Of a DNA stretch of 64,000 bases, positions 14,740 through 25,944 are shown one piece after another. The number at the start of each line of letters is the position of its first letter. The first letter of the stretch is position 1. Source of the DNA: Xylocopa sonorina (lineage: Eukaryota > Arthropoda > Insecta > Hymenoptera > Apidae); assembly GCF_050948175.1 (NCBI RefSeq), contig NW_027490111.1:1116001-1180000 (forward strand), read 5' to 3'. The notes below the pieces were generated by a model, which ran no database searches, was not told where the DNA came from, and saw nothing but the letters and a program-made list of their open reading frames with translations. Position numbers and translations under genes: made by a program.

Positions 14740-14979
14740 TTACTTACCTTTCGCTGATTTCCCTCTTCTACTTTCAGATGTGGCGATCGTCGAAGGTCGT
14801 TCTCGGGGGAGGAGTCGGCGTACGGCTGGCTGGAATCGGCGTTGTGACGGTGGAAGCTGCGATGAATATCGCCGTCCGTCGATGAACGAAGAATTCTGGC
14901 GTTTTACCAACGTATTCCGCACGAGATAATGGATTAAATTCTTCCTCCCGGCGCGAAGAGTTCGTTTATAAACACTCAA
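14740..14979 (-). CDS. LTR-encoded leader segment (TLRAGRKN), unrecognised protein
   Basis: Open minus-strand frame of about 79 codons with no ATG. The frame opens after a TAA upstream, and the residue at 14979 is a TTG codon, so the true start is unknown or lost. Residues 5-22 (KRTLRAGRKNLIHYLVRN) align with KKTRRAGRKNILRRLVRD in element 2. Of 11 identical residues, 9 use a different synonymous codon in the two elements, which implies past selection on the protein. The product is basic, with a C-terminal RRGKSAKG that also has a counterpart in element 2. The frame runs into a consensus splice donor and stops 6 bp into the putative intron, suggesting a first coding exon once joined to an internal exon. 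I do not recognise a family; a basic gag-leader or nucleic-acid-binding peptide is only a guess. Confidence 0.45.
   Translation of the reverse strand: MSVYKRTLRAGRKNLIHYLVRNTLVKRQNSSFIDGRRYSSQLPPSQRRFQPAVRRLLPRERPSTIATSESRRGKSAKGK
14742..14750 (-). promoter_or_regulatory. Consensus 5' splice site in element 1
   Basis: The minus strand reads AAAG/GTAAGTA, a full match to the metazoan donor consensus (AAG/GTAAGT), at the end of the conserved AGCGAAAGGT stretch. In element 2 the same position reads AAAG/GTTTGT, a much weaker donor. No acceptor is in the window, because the element interior is missing. Confidence 0.55.
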
Positions 14980-15180
14980 GTTGTTACGAACTTGGAAGAA
15001 TTTGTATTAAAATAAAATTGAATTTAGAAATGGAGATGGAATGAACTAGAACTTGATGTGGTAGAAAAATAATAAAGTATATTCTAAATCAAAGAGTACA
15101 AGAACAATTATTTCTAAGTATTAAGACTAGGTTAACTATGAATTAGGAATTAGAACAAAGACTTTAGAACTAGGAACCTC
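14980..15180. other. AT-rich tract of element 1, no gene
   Basis: AT-rich non-coding stretch. The minus strand carries AGAATATACTTTATTATTTTT (15060-15085 region), matching AGAATATATCTTTATTGTTATTTT in element 2 at about 37250. On the plus strand the same sequence contains AATAAAG followed by TATATTCT, which could be a poly(A) signal if the element is read the other way. TAAAATAAAATT lies near 15008. Confidence 0.5.
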
Positions 15181-15258
15181 ATCGAGGCTGCGCGACGGCC
15201 CTAAGGCGCGACTTGGAAGAGACTTGGAATTAGAAGTGCCCGAAGGCGAGATAGAACT

Positions 15259-15276
15259 GTACCGTACTGACGGTAC
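15259..15276. repeat. Short hairpin in element 1
   Basis: GTACCGT, loop ACTG, ACGGTAC: a perfect 7-bp inverted repeat next to the TGACTG-rich tract. No function is assigned. Confidence 0.4.
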
Positions 15277-15396
15277 TGACTGACTGTGTCTGACTGTCCG
15301 TCATGACTGTCTGTAATTGACTGTAGAGACTAACTGTCTCTGATTGACTGTGGAGACTAAATGTCTCTGATTGACTGTGGAGACTAACTGTGTCTC
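15266..15396 (+). repeat. 27-bp minisatellite with a TGACTG-rich lead-in
   Basis: Three units of 27 bp start at 15317, 15344 and 15371 (TTGACTGTrGAGACTAAmTGTctC), differing at a few positions. The stretch before them (15266-15316) is a degenerate run of TGACTG and TGTCTGACTGT. Nothing similar is seen in element 2, so this is an element-1-specific expansion. Confidence 0.75.
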
Positions 15397-15840
15397 CCAA
15401 GATGCGTCTGCGACCTCCCTGACTCTCGGAGCGCTTCGGTCGCGTGCGAACGTAGGTGGGAGTATGTGGACGCCGGAGTGGGGTCTCGGCGTTGCGTGGT
15501 GGGGCTAGCGGCGCGTGCCGCTGAGGCGGTCGCGATTTCGCGCGTCGCGGCTTACTTAATTAGCGCAACTTATGAATATAGAGGTACACGTATGAAATTA
15601 GAAATTACGCCTTAAATGTAAAATGTGTGTTGTTTGTGTCGTTATAAAGTTGTGTCGTGTAAATTCTATGAGCTAGGAATACAGAACTTAGAATGTAAGA
15701 GTATATATATAATGTTAATTAATAACCTTAGAAACAATATTTTGGGCATGGCAGATCTGGGATGGTGAAATCGTAGAGTCCTTTGTACGGTGAGGGTTCC
15801 CGTCGTCGGATCTCGTAGAGGTTGATTCTCCTGGTACGTC

Positions 15841-16200
15841 CCTGGAGTGAGCGAGAGGACGAGTTTCCCTGCAGGTAAGAGTGAGACGGTGGGTGACTCC
15901 TTGAGTGGGAGCGAGACAGCGCACATGGTCCTTGGTGCGAGCGAGATGGCGCCCGAGGTCCTCGGTGCGAGTGGGACAGAGTGTGTTGCCCTTGGAGCGA
16001 GAGAGGTGGCGAACACCTCTGCGGGTGCGAGTGAGACGGAGGGTAGGTCCCTTGGAGTGAGAGAGACGGCGAGCACCTCTGCGGGTGCGAGTGAGACGGA
16101 GGGTACGTCCCTTGGAGTGAGAGAGACGGCGAGCACCTCTGCGGGTGCGAGCGAGTCGATGGTCGTAGCCCTTGGCCTGAGTGAGACGGCGAGTTGCGCC
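15841..16200 (-). repeat. 30-bp minisatellite, 12 units, open in several frames
   Basis: Twelve consecutive 30-bp units without any indel, with alternate units more alike, giving a 60-bp super-period (compare 16021, 16081 and 16141). Core motif on the plus strand is GTGCGAGTGAGACGG or GAGTGAGAGAGACGG. Because 30 is a multiple of three and the unit lacks stops, frames stay open on both strands. Minus-strand frames give 10-residue repeats of the form VSL-P (15666-16136, 156 codons) and SHPQRCSPSLSLQG (15728-16327, which runs past the element end into satellite). A plus-strand frame (15847-16302) gives GASETEGTSLGVRETASTSA. None is clearly coding. Element 2 lacks the array. Confidence 0.8.
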
Positions 16201-16270
16201 TGGGTGTTGCCTGTGGTGCAGGCGCGTGAGGGTGGTTGCTGTGTTGCGTTGAGAGGGTGGCAGGCGGCAC

Positions 16271-16283
16271 GCCTGACGTCACA
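16271..16283 (-). repeat. Terminal inverted repeat, right end of element 1
   Basis: Ends CTGACGTCACA. On the minus strand this is the 5' end, TGTGACGTCAGGCG, which aligns with the left end of element 2 (TGTAACGTCCGGCG) and continues to match it for about 25 more bases. Confidence 0.7.
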
Positions 16284-16287
16284 AGAA
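16284..16287 (+). other. Right target-site duplication of element 1 (AGAA)
   Basis: Second copy of AGAA, followed by GCATTAGAAAGGTAATG of the resumed monomer. See the left copy for the register check. Confidence 0.9.
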
Positions 16288-19200
16288 GCATTAGAAAGGT
16301 AATGCTACGATACGTAGACATCTGCAAACGCTATTTCTTTGCTAGGAAGTGTCGCATTTACATTCATTTGAAGTGTTGACGAGGAATACATAACACTTCG
16401 CAAATCATATTATATCTTACCATGAAACATGGAAATGAGATGTGATATCGCGTTTTAAGAAGCATTAGAACTCTACTGCTACGATAGGTAGACATCTGCA
16501 AACGCTGTTTATTTGCAAGGAAAAGTCACATTTACATTCATATGAAGTGTAGACGAGGAATACATAACACTTCGCAAATAATATTATATCTTACCATGAA
16601 ACATAGAAATGAGATTCGATATCGCGTTTTAAGAAGCATTAGAACTCTATTGCTACGATACGTAGACATCTGCAAACGCTATTTCCTTGCTAGGAAGTGT
16701 CGCATTTTCATTCATTTGAAGTGTAGACGAGGAATACATAACACTTCGCAAATCATGTTATATCTTACCATGAAACATAGAAATGAGATGCGATATCGCG
16801 TTTTAAGTATCATATGAACTCTATTGGTACGATACCTAGACATCTGCAAACGCTCTTTCCTTGCAAGGAAGTGTCGCATTAACATTCATATGAAGTGTAG
16901 ACGAGGAATACATAACACTTCGCAAATAATATTATATCTTACCATGAAACATACAAACGAGATGCGATATCGCGTTTTAGGAAGCATTAGAACTCTATTG
17001 CTACGATACCTAGACATCTGCAAACGCTATTTCCTTGCAAGGAAGTGTCGCATTTACATTCATTTGAAGTGTAGACAAGGAATACATAACACTTGTCAAG
17101 TCATATTATATCTTCCGATGAAACATAGAAATGAGATGCGATATCGCGTTTTAAGAATCATAAGAACTCTATTGCTACGATACGTAGACAGCTGCAAACG
17201 CTCTTTCCTTGCAAGGAAGTGTCGCATTAACATTCATATGAAGTGTAGACGAGGAATACATAACACTTGGCAAATCATATTATATCTTACCATGAAACAT
17301 AGAACTGAGATGCGATATCGCGTTTTAAGAATCATATGAACTCTATTGCTACAATACGTAGACATCTGCAATCGCTATTTCCTTGCAAGGAAATGTCGCA
17401 TTTACTTTCATTTGAAGTGTAGACGAGGAACGCATAACACTTCGCAAATCATGTTATATCTTACCATGAAACATAGAAATGAGATGCGATATCGCGTTTT
17501 AAGAATCATATGAACTCTTTTGCTACGATACGTAGACATCTGCAATCGCTATTTCCTTGCAAGGAAGTGTCGCATTTACTTTCATTTGAATCGTAGACGA
17601 GCAATACATAACACTTCGCAAATCATATTATATCTTACCATGAAACATAGAAATGAGATGCGATATCGCGTTTTAGGAAGCATTAGAACTCTATTGCTAC
17701 GATACCTAGACATCTGCAAACGCTATTTCCTTGCAATGACGTGTCGCATTTACGTTCATTTGAATCATAGACGAGGAATGCATAACACTTCGCAATGAAT
17801 ATTATATCTTATCATGAAACATAAATATGAGATGCAATATCTCGTTTTAAGAAGCATTTGAACTCTATTGCTTCGAAACGTAGACATTTGCAAACGCTAT
17901 TTCTTTGCAAGGAAGTGTCGCATTTACATTCATTTGAAGTGTAGACGAGGCATACATAACACTTGGCAAATCATGTTATATCTTAGCATGAAACATAGAA
18001 CTGAGATGCGATATCGCGTTCTAAGAAGCATTAGAACACTATTGCTACGATACCTAGACATCTGCAAACGCTATTTCCTTGCTAGGAAGTGTCGCATTTT
18101 CATTCATTTGAAGTGTAGACGAGGAATGCATAACACTTCGCAAATCATGTTATATCTTACGATGAAACATAGAAATGAGATGCGATATCGCGTTTTAAGA
18201 ATCATAAGAACTCTATTGCTACGATACGTAGACATCTGCAAACGCTCTTTCCTTGCAAGGAAGTGTCGCATTAACATTCATATGAAGTGTAGACGAGGAA
18301 TACATAACACTTCGCAAATAATATTATATCTTACCATGAAACATAGAAATGAGATTCGATATCGCGTTTTAAGAAGCATTAGAACTCTATTGCTACGATA
18401 CGTAGACATCTGCAAACGCTATTTCCTTGCTAGGAAGTGTCGCATTTTCATTCATTTGAAGTGTAGACGAGGAATGCATAACACTTCGCAAATCATGTTA
18501 TATCTTACCATGAAACATAGAAATGAGATGCGATATCGCGTTTTAAGAATCATATGAACTCTATTGCTACGATACGTAGACATCTGCAATCGCTATTTCC
18601 TTGCAAGGAAGTGTCGCATTTTCATTCATTTGAAGTGTAGACGAGGAATGCATAACACTTCGCAAATCATGTTATATCTTACCATGAAACATAGAAATGA
18701 GATTCGATATCGCGTTTTAAGAAGCATTAGAACTCTATTGCTACGATACGTAGACATCTGCAAACGCCATTTCCTTGCTAGGAAGTGTCGCATTTTCATT
18801 CATTTGAAGTGTAGACGAGGAATGCATAACACTTCGCAAATCATGTTATATCTTACCATGAAACATAGAAATGAGATGCGATATCGCGTTTTAAGAATCA
18901 TATGAACTCTATTGCTACGATACGTAGACATCTGCAATCGCTATTTCCTTGCAAGGAAGTGTCGCATTTACTTTCATTTGAATCGTAGACGAGGAATACA
19001 TAACACTTCGCAAATCATATTATATCTTACCATGAAACATAGAAATGAGATGCGATATCGCGCTTTAGGAAGCATTAGAACTCTATTGCTACGATACCTA
19101 GACATCTGCAAACGCTATTTCCTTGCAATGACGTGTCGCATTTACGTTCAATTGAATCATAGACGAGGAATGCATAACACTTCGCAATGAATATTATATC

Positions 19201-20109
19201 TTATCATGAAACATAAATATGAGATGCAATATCTCGTTTTAAGAAGCATTTGAACTCTATTGCTTCGAAACGCAGACATTTGCAAACGCTATTTCTTTGC
19301 AAGGAAGTGTCGCATTTACATTCATTTGAAGTGTAGACGAGGCATACATAACACTTGGCAAATCATGTTATATCTTAGCATGAAACATAGAACTGAGATG
19401 CGATATCGCGTTTTAAGAAGCATTAGAACTCTATTGCTACGATACCTAGACACCAGCAAACGCTATTTCCTTGCAAGGAAGTGTCGCATTTACATTCATT
19501 TGAATCGTAGACGAGGAATGCATAACACTTCGCAATGAATATTAAATCTTACCATGAAACATAGAAATGAGATGCGATATCGCGTTTTAAGAATCATATG
19601 AACTCTATTGCTACGATACGTAGACATCTGCAGTCGCTATTTCCTTGCAAGGAAGTGTCGCATTTACTTTCATTTGAATCGCAGACGAGGAATGCATAAC
19701 ACTTCGCAATGAATATTATATCTTATCATGAAACATAGAAATGAGATGCAATATCGCGTTTTAGGAAGCATTAGAACTCTATTGTTACGATACCTAGACA
19801 TCTGCAAACGCTATTTCCTTGCAAGGAAGTGTCGCATTTACATTCATTTGAAGTGTAGACGAGGAATACATAACACTTTGCAAATCATATTATATCTTAC
19901 GATGAAACATAGAAATGAGATGCGATATCGCGTTTTAAGAATCATAAGAACTCTATTGCTACGATACGTAGACAGCTGCAAACGCTCTTTCCTTGCAAGG
20001 AAGAGTCGCATTAACATTCATTTGAAGTGTAGACGAGGAATACATAACACTTGGCAAATCATATTATATCTTACCATGAAACATAGAACTGAGATGCGAT
20101 ATCGCGTTC

Positions 20110-21041
20110 TAAGAAGCATTAGAACTCTATTGCTACGATACCTAGACATCTGCAAACGCTATATCCTTGCTAGGAAGTGTCGCATTTTCATTCATTTGAA
20201 GTGTAGACGAGGAATGCATAACACTTCGCAAATCATGTTATATCTTACGATGAAACATAGAAATGAGATGCGATATCGCGTTTTAAGAATCATAAGAACT
20301 CTATTGCTACGATACGTAGACATCTGCAAACGCTCTTTCCTTGCAAGGAAGTGTCGCATTAACATTCATATGAAGTGTAGACGAGGAATACATAACACTT
20401 CGCAAATAATATTATATCTCACCATGAAACATAGAAATGAGATTCGATATCGCGTTTTAAGAAGCATTAGAACTCTATTGCTACGATACGTAGACATCTG
20501 CAAACGCTATTTCCTTGCTAGGAAGTGTCGCATTTTCATTCATTTGAAGTGTAGACGAGAAATGCATAACACTTCGCAAATCATGTTACATCTTACCATG
20601 AAACATAGAATTGAGATGCGATATCGCGTTTTAAGAATCATATGAACTCTATTGCTACGATACGTAGACATCTGCAATCGCTATTTCCTTGCAAGGAAGT
20701 GTCGCATTTACTTTCATTTGAATCGCAGACGAGGAATGCATTACACTTCGCAATGAATATTATATCTTATCATGAAACATAGAAATGAGATGCAATATCT
20801 CGTTTTAAGAAGCATTTGAACTCTATTGCTTCGGTACGTAGATATCTGCAAACGCTATTTCCTTGCAGGGAAGTGTCGCATTTACATTCATTTGAAGTGC
20901 AGACGAGGAATACATAACACTTCGCAAATCATGTTATATCTTACCATGAAACATAGAAATGAGATTCGATATCGCGTTTTAAGAAGCATTAGAACTCTAT
21001 TGCTACGATACGTAGACATCTGCAAACGCTATTTCCTTGCT
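20110..21041 (+). repeat. Segmental copy shared with 25853-26784
   Basis: About 930 bp matching 25853-26784 at an offset of 5743 bp (33 monomers plus 1 bp from the insertion near 21216). Rare shared markers are CGCTATATCCTTGCTAGG, ACGAGAAATGCATAAC, GCATTACACTTCGC and GCTTCGGTACGTAGATATC. The match ends inside the TTCCTTGC(T/A)AGGAA palindrome. Confidence 0.8.
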
Positions 21042-21692
21042 AGGAAGTGTCGCATTTTCATTCATTTGAAGTGTAGACGAGGAATACATAACACTTCGCA
21101 AATCATGTTATATCTTACCATGAAACATAGAAATGAGATGCGATATCGCGTTTTAAGAATCATATGAACTCTATTGCTACGATACGTAGACATCTGCAAT
21201 CGCTATTTCCTTGCAAAGGAAGTGTCGCATTTTCATTCATTTGAAGTGTAGACGAGGAATGCATAACACTTCGCAAATCATGTTATATCTTGCCATGAAA
21301 CATAGAAATGAGATTCGATATCGCGTTTTAAAAAGCATTAGAACTCTTTTGCTACGATACGTAGACATCTGCAAACGCTATTTCCTTGCTAGGAAGTGTC
21401 GCATTTTCATTCATTTGAAGTGTAGACGAGGAATGCATAACACTTCGCAAATCATGTTATATCTTACCATGAAACATAGAAATGAGATGCGATATCGCGT
21501 TTTAAGAATCATATGAACTCTATTGCTACGATACGTAGACATCTGCAATCGCTATTTCCTTGCAAGGAAGTGTCGCATTTACTTTCATTTGAATCGTAGA
21601 CGAGGAATACATAACACTTCGCAAATCATATTATATCTTACCATGAAACATAGAAATGAGATGCGATATCGCGTTTTAGGAAGCATTAGAAC

Positions 21693-23050
21693 TCTATTGC
21701 TACGATACCTAGACATCTGCAAACGCTATTTCCTTGCAATGACGTGTCGCATTTACGTTCATTTGAATCATAGACGAGGAATGCATAACACTTCGCAATG
21801 AATATTATATCTTATCATGAAACATAAATATGAGATGCAATATCTCGTTTTAAGAAGCATTTGAACTCTATTGTTTCGGTACGTAGATATCTGCAAACGC
21901 TATTTCCTTGCAGGGAAGTGTCGCATTTACATTCATTTGAAGTGCAGACGAGGAATACATAACACTTCGCAAATCATGTTATATCTTACCATGAAACATA
22001 GAAATGAGATTCGATATCGCGTTTTAAGAAGCATTAGAACTCTATTGCTACGATACGTAGACATCTGCAAACGCTATTTCCTTGCTAGGAAGTGTCGCAT
22101 TTTCATTCATTTGAAGTGTAGACGAGGAATACATAACACTTCGCAAATCATGTTATATCTTACCATGAAACATAGAAATGAGATGCGATATCGCGTTTTA
22201 AGAATCATATGAACTCTATTGCTACGATACGTAGACATCTGCAATCGCTATTTCCTTGCAAGGAAGTGTCGCATTTTCATTCATTTGAAGTGTAGACGAG
22301 GAATGCATAACACTTCGCAAATCATGTTATATCTTACCATGAAACATAGAAATGAGATGCGATATCGCGTTTTAAGAATCATATGAAATCTATTGCTACG
22401 ATACCTAGACATCTGCAAACGCTATTTCCTTGCAATGACGTGTCGCATTTACGTTCATTTGAATCATAGACGAGGAATGCATAACACTTCGCAATGAATA
22501 TTATATCTTATCATGAAACATAAATATGAGATGCAATATCTCGTTTTAAGAAGCATTTGAACTCTATTGTTTCGGTACGTAGATATCTGCAAACGCTATT
22601 TCCTTGCAGGGAAGTGTCGCATTTACATTCATTTGAAGTGCAGACGAGGAATACATAACACTTCGCAAATCATGTTATATCTTACCATGAAACATAGAAA
22701 TGAGATTCGATATCGCGTTTTAAGAAGCATTAGAACTCTATTGCTACGATACGTAGACATCTGCAAACGCTATTTCCTTGCTAGGAAGTCTCGCATTTTC
22801 ATTCATTTGAAGTGTAGACGAGGAATACATAACACTTCGCAAATCATGTTATATCTTACCATGAAACATAGAAATGAGATGCGATATCGCGTTTTAAGAA
22901 TCATATGAACTCTATTGCTACGATACGTAGACATCTGCAATCGCTATTTCCTTGCAAGGAAGTGTCGCATTTTCATTCATTTGAAGTGTAGACGAGGAAT
23001 GCATAACACTTCGCAAATCATGTTATATCTTACCATGAAACATAGAAATG
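21693..23050 (+). repeat. Tandem duplication of a 696-bp tetramer
   Basis: Two near-identical four-monomer units (21693-22388 and 22389 to about 23050) with markers TTGCAATGACGTGTCGC, TTGTTTCGGTACGTAGATATC and TTGCAGGGAAG. The second copy diverges at GATGCGATATC versus GATTCGATATC. Confidence 0.8.
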
Positions 23051-25944
23051 AGATTCGATATCGCGTTTTAAAAAGCATTAGAACTCTTTTGCTACGATAC
23101 GTAGACATCTGCAAACGCTATTTCCTTGCTAGGAAGTGTCGCATTTTCATTCATTTGAAGTGTAGACGAGGAATGCATAACACTTCGCAAATCATGTTAT
23201 ATCTTACCATGAAACATAGAAATGAGATGCGATATCGCGTTTTAAGAATCATATGAACTCTATTGCTACGATACGTAGACATCTGCAGTCGCTATTTCCT
23301 TGCAAGGAAGTGTCGCATTTACTTTCATTTGAATCGTAGACGAGGAGTACATAACACTTCGCAAATCATATTATATCTTACCATGAAACATAGAAATGAG
23401 ATGCGATATCGCGTTCTAGGAAGCATTAGAACTCTATTGCTACGATACCTAGACATCTGCAAACGCTATTTCCTTGCAATGACGTGTCGCATTTACGTTC
23501 ATTTGAATCATAGACGAGGAATGCATAACACTTCGCAATGAATATTATATCTTATCATGAAACATAAATATGAGATGCAATATCTCGTTTTAAGAAGCAT
23601 TTGAACTCTATTGCTTCGAAACGTAGACATTTGCAAACGCTATTTCTTTGCAAGGAAGTGTCGCATTTACATTCATTTGAAGTGTAGACGAGGCATACAT
23701 AACACTTGGCAAATCATGTTATATCTTAGCATGAAACATAGAACTGAGATGCGATATCGCGTTTTAAGAAGCATTAGATCTCTATTGCTACGATACCTAG
23801 ATATCAGCAAACGCTATTTCCTTGCAAGGAAGTGTCGCATTTACATTCATTTGAATCGTAGACGAGGAATGCATAACACTTCGCAATGAATATTAAATCT
23901 TACCATGAAACATAGAAATGAGATGCGATATCGCGTTTTAAGAATCATAAGAACTCTATTGCTACGATACGTAGACAGCTGCAAACGCTCTTTCCTTGCA
24001 AGGAAGTGTCGCATTAACATTCATATGAAGTGTAGACGAGGAATACATAACACTTGGCAAATCATATTATATCTTACCATGAAACATAGAACTGAGATGC
24101 GATATCGCGTTCTAAGAAGCATTAGAACTCTATTGCTACGATACCTAGACATCTGCAAGCGCTATTTCCTTGCTAGGAAGTGTCGCATTTTCATTTATTT
24201 GAAGTGTAGACGAGGAATGCATAACACTTCGCAAATCATGTTATATCTTACGATGAAACATAGAACTGAGATGCGATATCGCGTTTTAAGAATCATAAGA
24301 ACTCTATTGCTACGATACGTAGACATCTGCAAACGCTCTTTCCTTGCAAGGAAGTGTCGCCTTAACATTCATACGAAGTGTAGACGAGGAATACATAACA
24401 CTTCGCAAATAATATTATATCTTACCATGAAACATAGAAATGAGATTCGATATCGCGTTTTAAGAAGCATTAGAACTCTATTGCTACGATACGTAGACAT
24501 CTGCAAACGCTATTTCCTTGCTAGGAAGTGTCGCATTTTCATTCATTTGAAGTGTAGACGAGGAATGCATAACACTTCGCAAATCATGTTATATCTTACC
24601 ATGAAACATAGAAATGAGATGCGATATCGCGTTTTAAGATTCATATGAACTCTATTGCTACGATACCTAGACATCTGCAAACGCTATTTCCTTGCAAGGA
24701 AGTGTCGCATTTACATTCATTTGAAGTGTAGACGAGGAATACATAACACTTTGCAAATCATATTATATCTTACGATGAAACATAGAAATGAGATGCGATC
24801 TCGCGTTTTAAGAATCATAAGAACTCTATTGCTACGATACGTAGACATCTGCAAACGCTCTTTCCTTGCAAGGAAGTTTCGCATTAACATTCATATAAAG
24901 TGTAGACGACAAATACATAACACTTCGCAAATAATATTATATCTTACCATGAAACATAGAAATGAGATTCGATGTCGCGTTTTAAGAAGCATTAGAACTC
25001 TATAGCTACGATACGTAGACATCTGCAAACGCTATTTCCTTGCTAGGAAGTGTCGCATTTTCATTCATTTGAAGTGTAGACGAGGAATACATAACACTTC
25101 GCAAATCATGTTATATCTTACCATGAAACATAGAAATGAGATGCGATATCGCGTTTTAAGAATCATATGAACTCTATTGCTACGATACGTAGACATCTGC
25201 AATCGCTATTTCCTTGCAAGGAAGTGTCGCATTTGCTTTCATTTGAATCGTAGACGAGGAATACATAACACTTCGCAATGAATATTAAATCTTACCATGA
25301 AACATAGAAATGAGATGCGATATCGCGTTTTAAGAATCATATGAACTCTATTGCTACGATACGTAGACATCTGCAGTCGCTATTTCCTTGGAAGGACGTG
25401 TCGCATTTACGTTCGTTTGAATCATAGACGAGGAATGCATAACACTTCGCAATGAATATTATATCTTATCATGAAACATAAATATGAGATGCAATATCTC
25501 GTTTTAAGAAGCACTTGAACTCTATTGCTTCGATACGTAGACATTTGCAAACGCTATTTCTTTGCTAGGAAGTGTCGCATTTACATTCATTTGAAGTGTA
25601 GACGAGGAATACATGACACTTCGCAAATCATATTATATCTTACCGTGAAACATAGAAATGAGATTCGATATCGCGTTTTAAGAAGCATTTGAACTCTATT
25701 GCTTCGATACGTGGACATTTGCAAACGTTACTTCCTAGCAAGGAAGTGTCGCATTTACATCCATTTGAATCGTAGATGAGGAATGCGTAACACTTCGCAA
25801 TGAATATTATATCTTACCATGAAACATAGATATTAAATGCAATATCTCGTTTTAAGAAGCATTAGAACTCTATTGCTACGATACCTAGACATCTGCAAAC
25901 GCTATATCCTTGCTAGGAAGTGTCGCATTTTCATTCATTTGAAG

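Larger units (their letters stand above)
15181..15730. other. GC-rich then AT-rich interior of element 1, no gene
   Basis: CpG-rich domain to about 15560, then an AT-rich tract with ATATATATA near 15705. It holds the two short repeats annotated separately, and otherwise no frame or RNA I can support. The stretch around 15560-15650, read on the minus strand, aligns with element 2 around 36785-36870 (ACACAAACAACACACA, then ATTCATAAGTTGC), which helps establish that the two elements are related. Confidence 0.5.
14578..16283 (-). mobile_element. Element 1: probable solo LTR of an unassigned retrotransposon
   Basis: A 1706-bp non-satellite insert with ends TGTCACGTCC and GACGTCACA (TGT...ACA), inverted over about 9-10 bp, and a 4-bp target duplication AGAA. 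Read on the minus strand it aligns with element 2 on the plus strand: the first ~37 bases (GGCGTrCCGCCTkCCACC), an ACACrAACAACACACA tract with ATTCATAAGTTGC, an AGAATATAyCTTTATT tract, a TxRAGRKN coding segment, AGCGAAAGGT, and ACGGTGCCC near the end. TG...CA ends with a 4-bp duplication are typical of Ty3/Gypsy LTRs. No primer-binding site or gag-pol is present because satellite follows immediately, hence solo LTR. A non-autonomous DNA transposon with short inverted repeats is the alternative. Orientation is taken from the coding segment. An AATAAA lies on the other strand, so orientation is not certain. Confidence 0.65.

Noticed and set aside
15847..16302. 151-codon plus-strand frame (GASETEG repeats) in element 1
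   Set aside because: Low-complexity translation of the 30-bp minisatellite; other frames on both strands are equally open, and it runs to within 20 bp past the element end.
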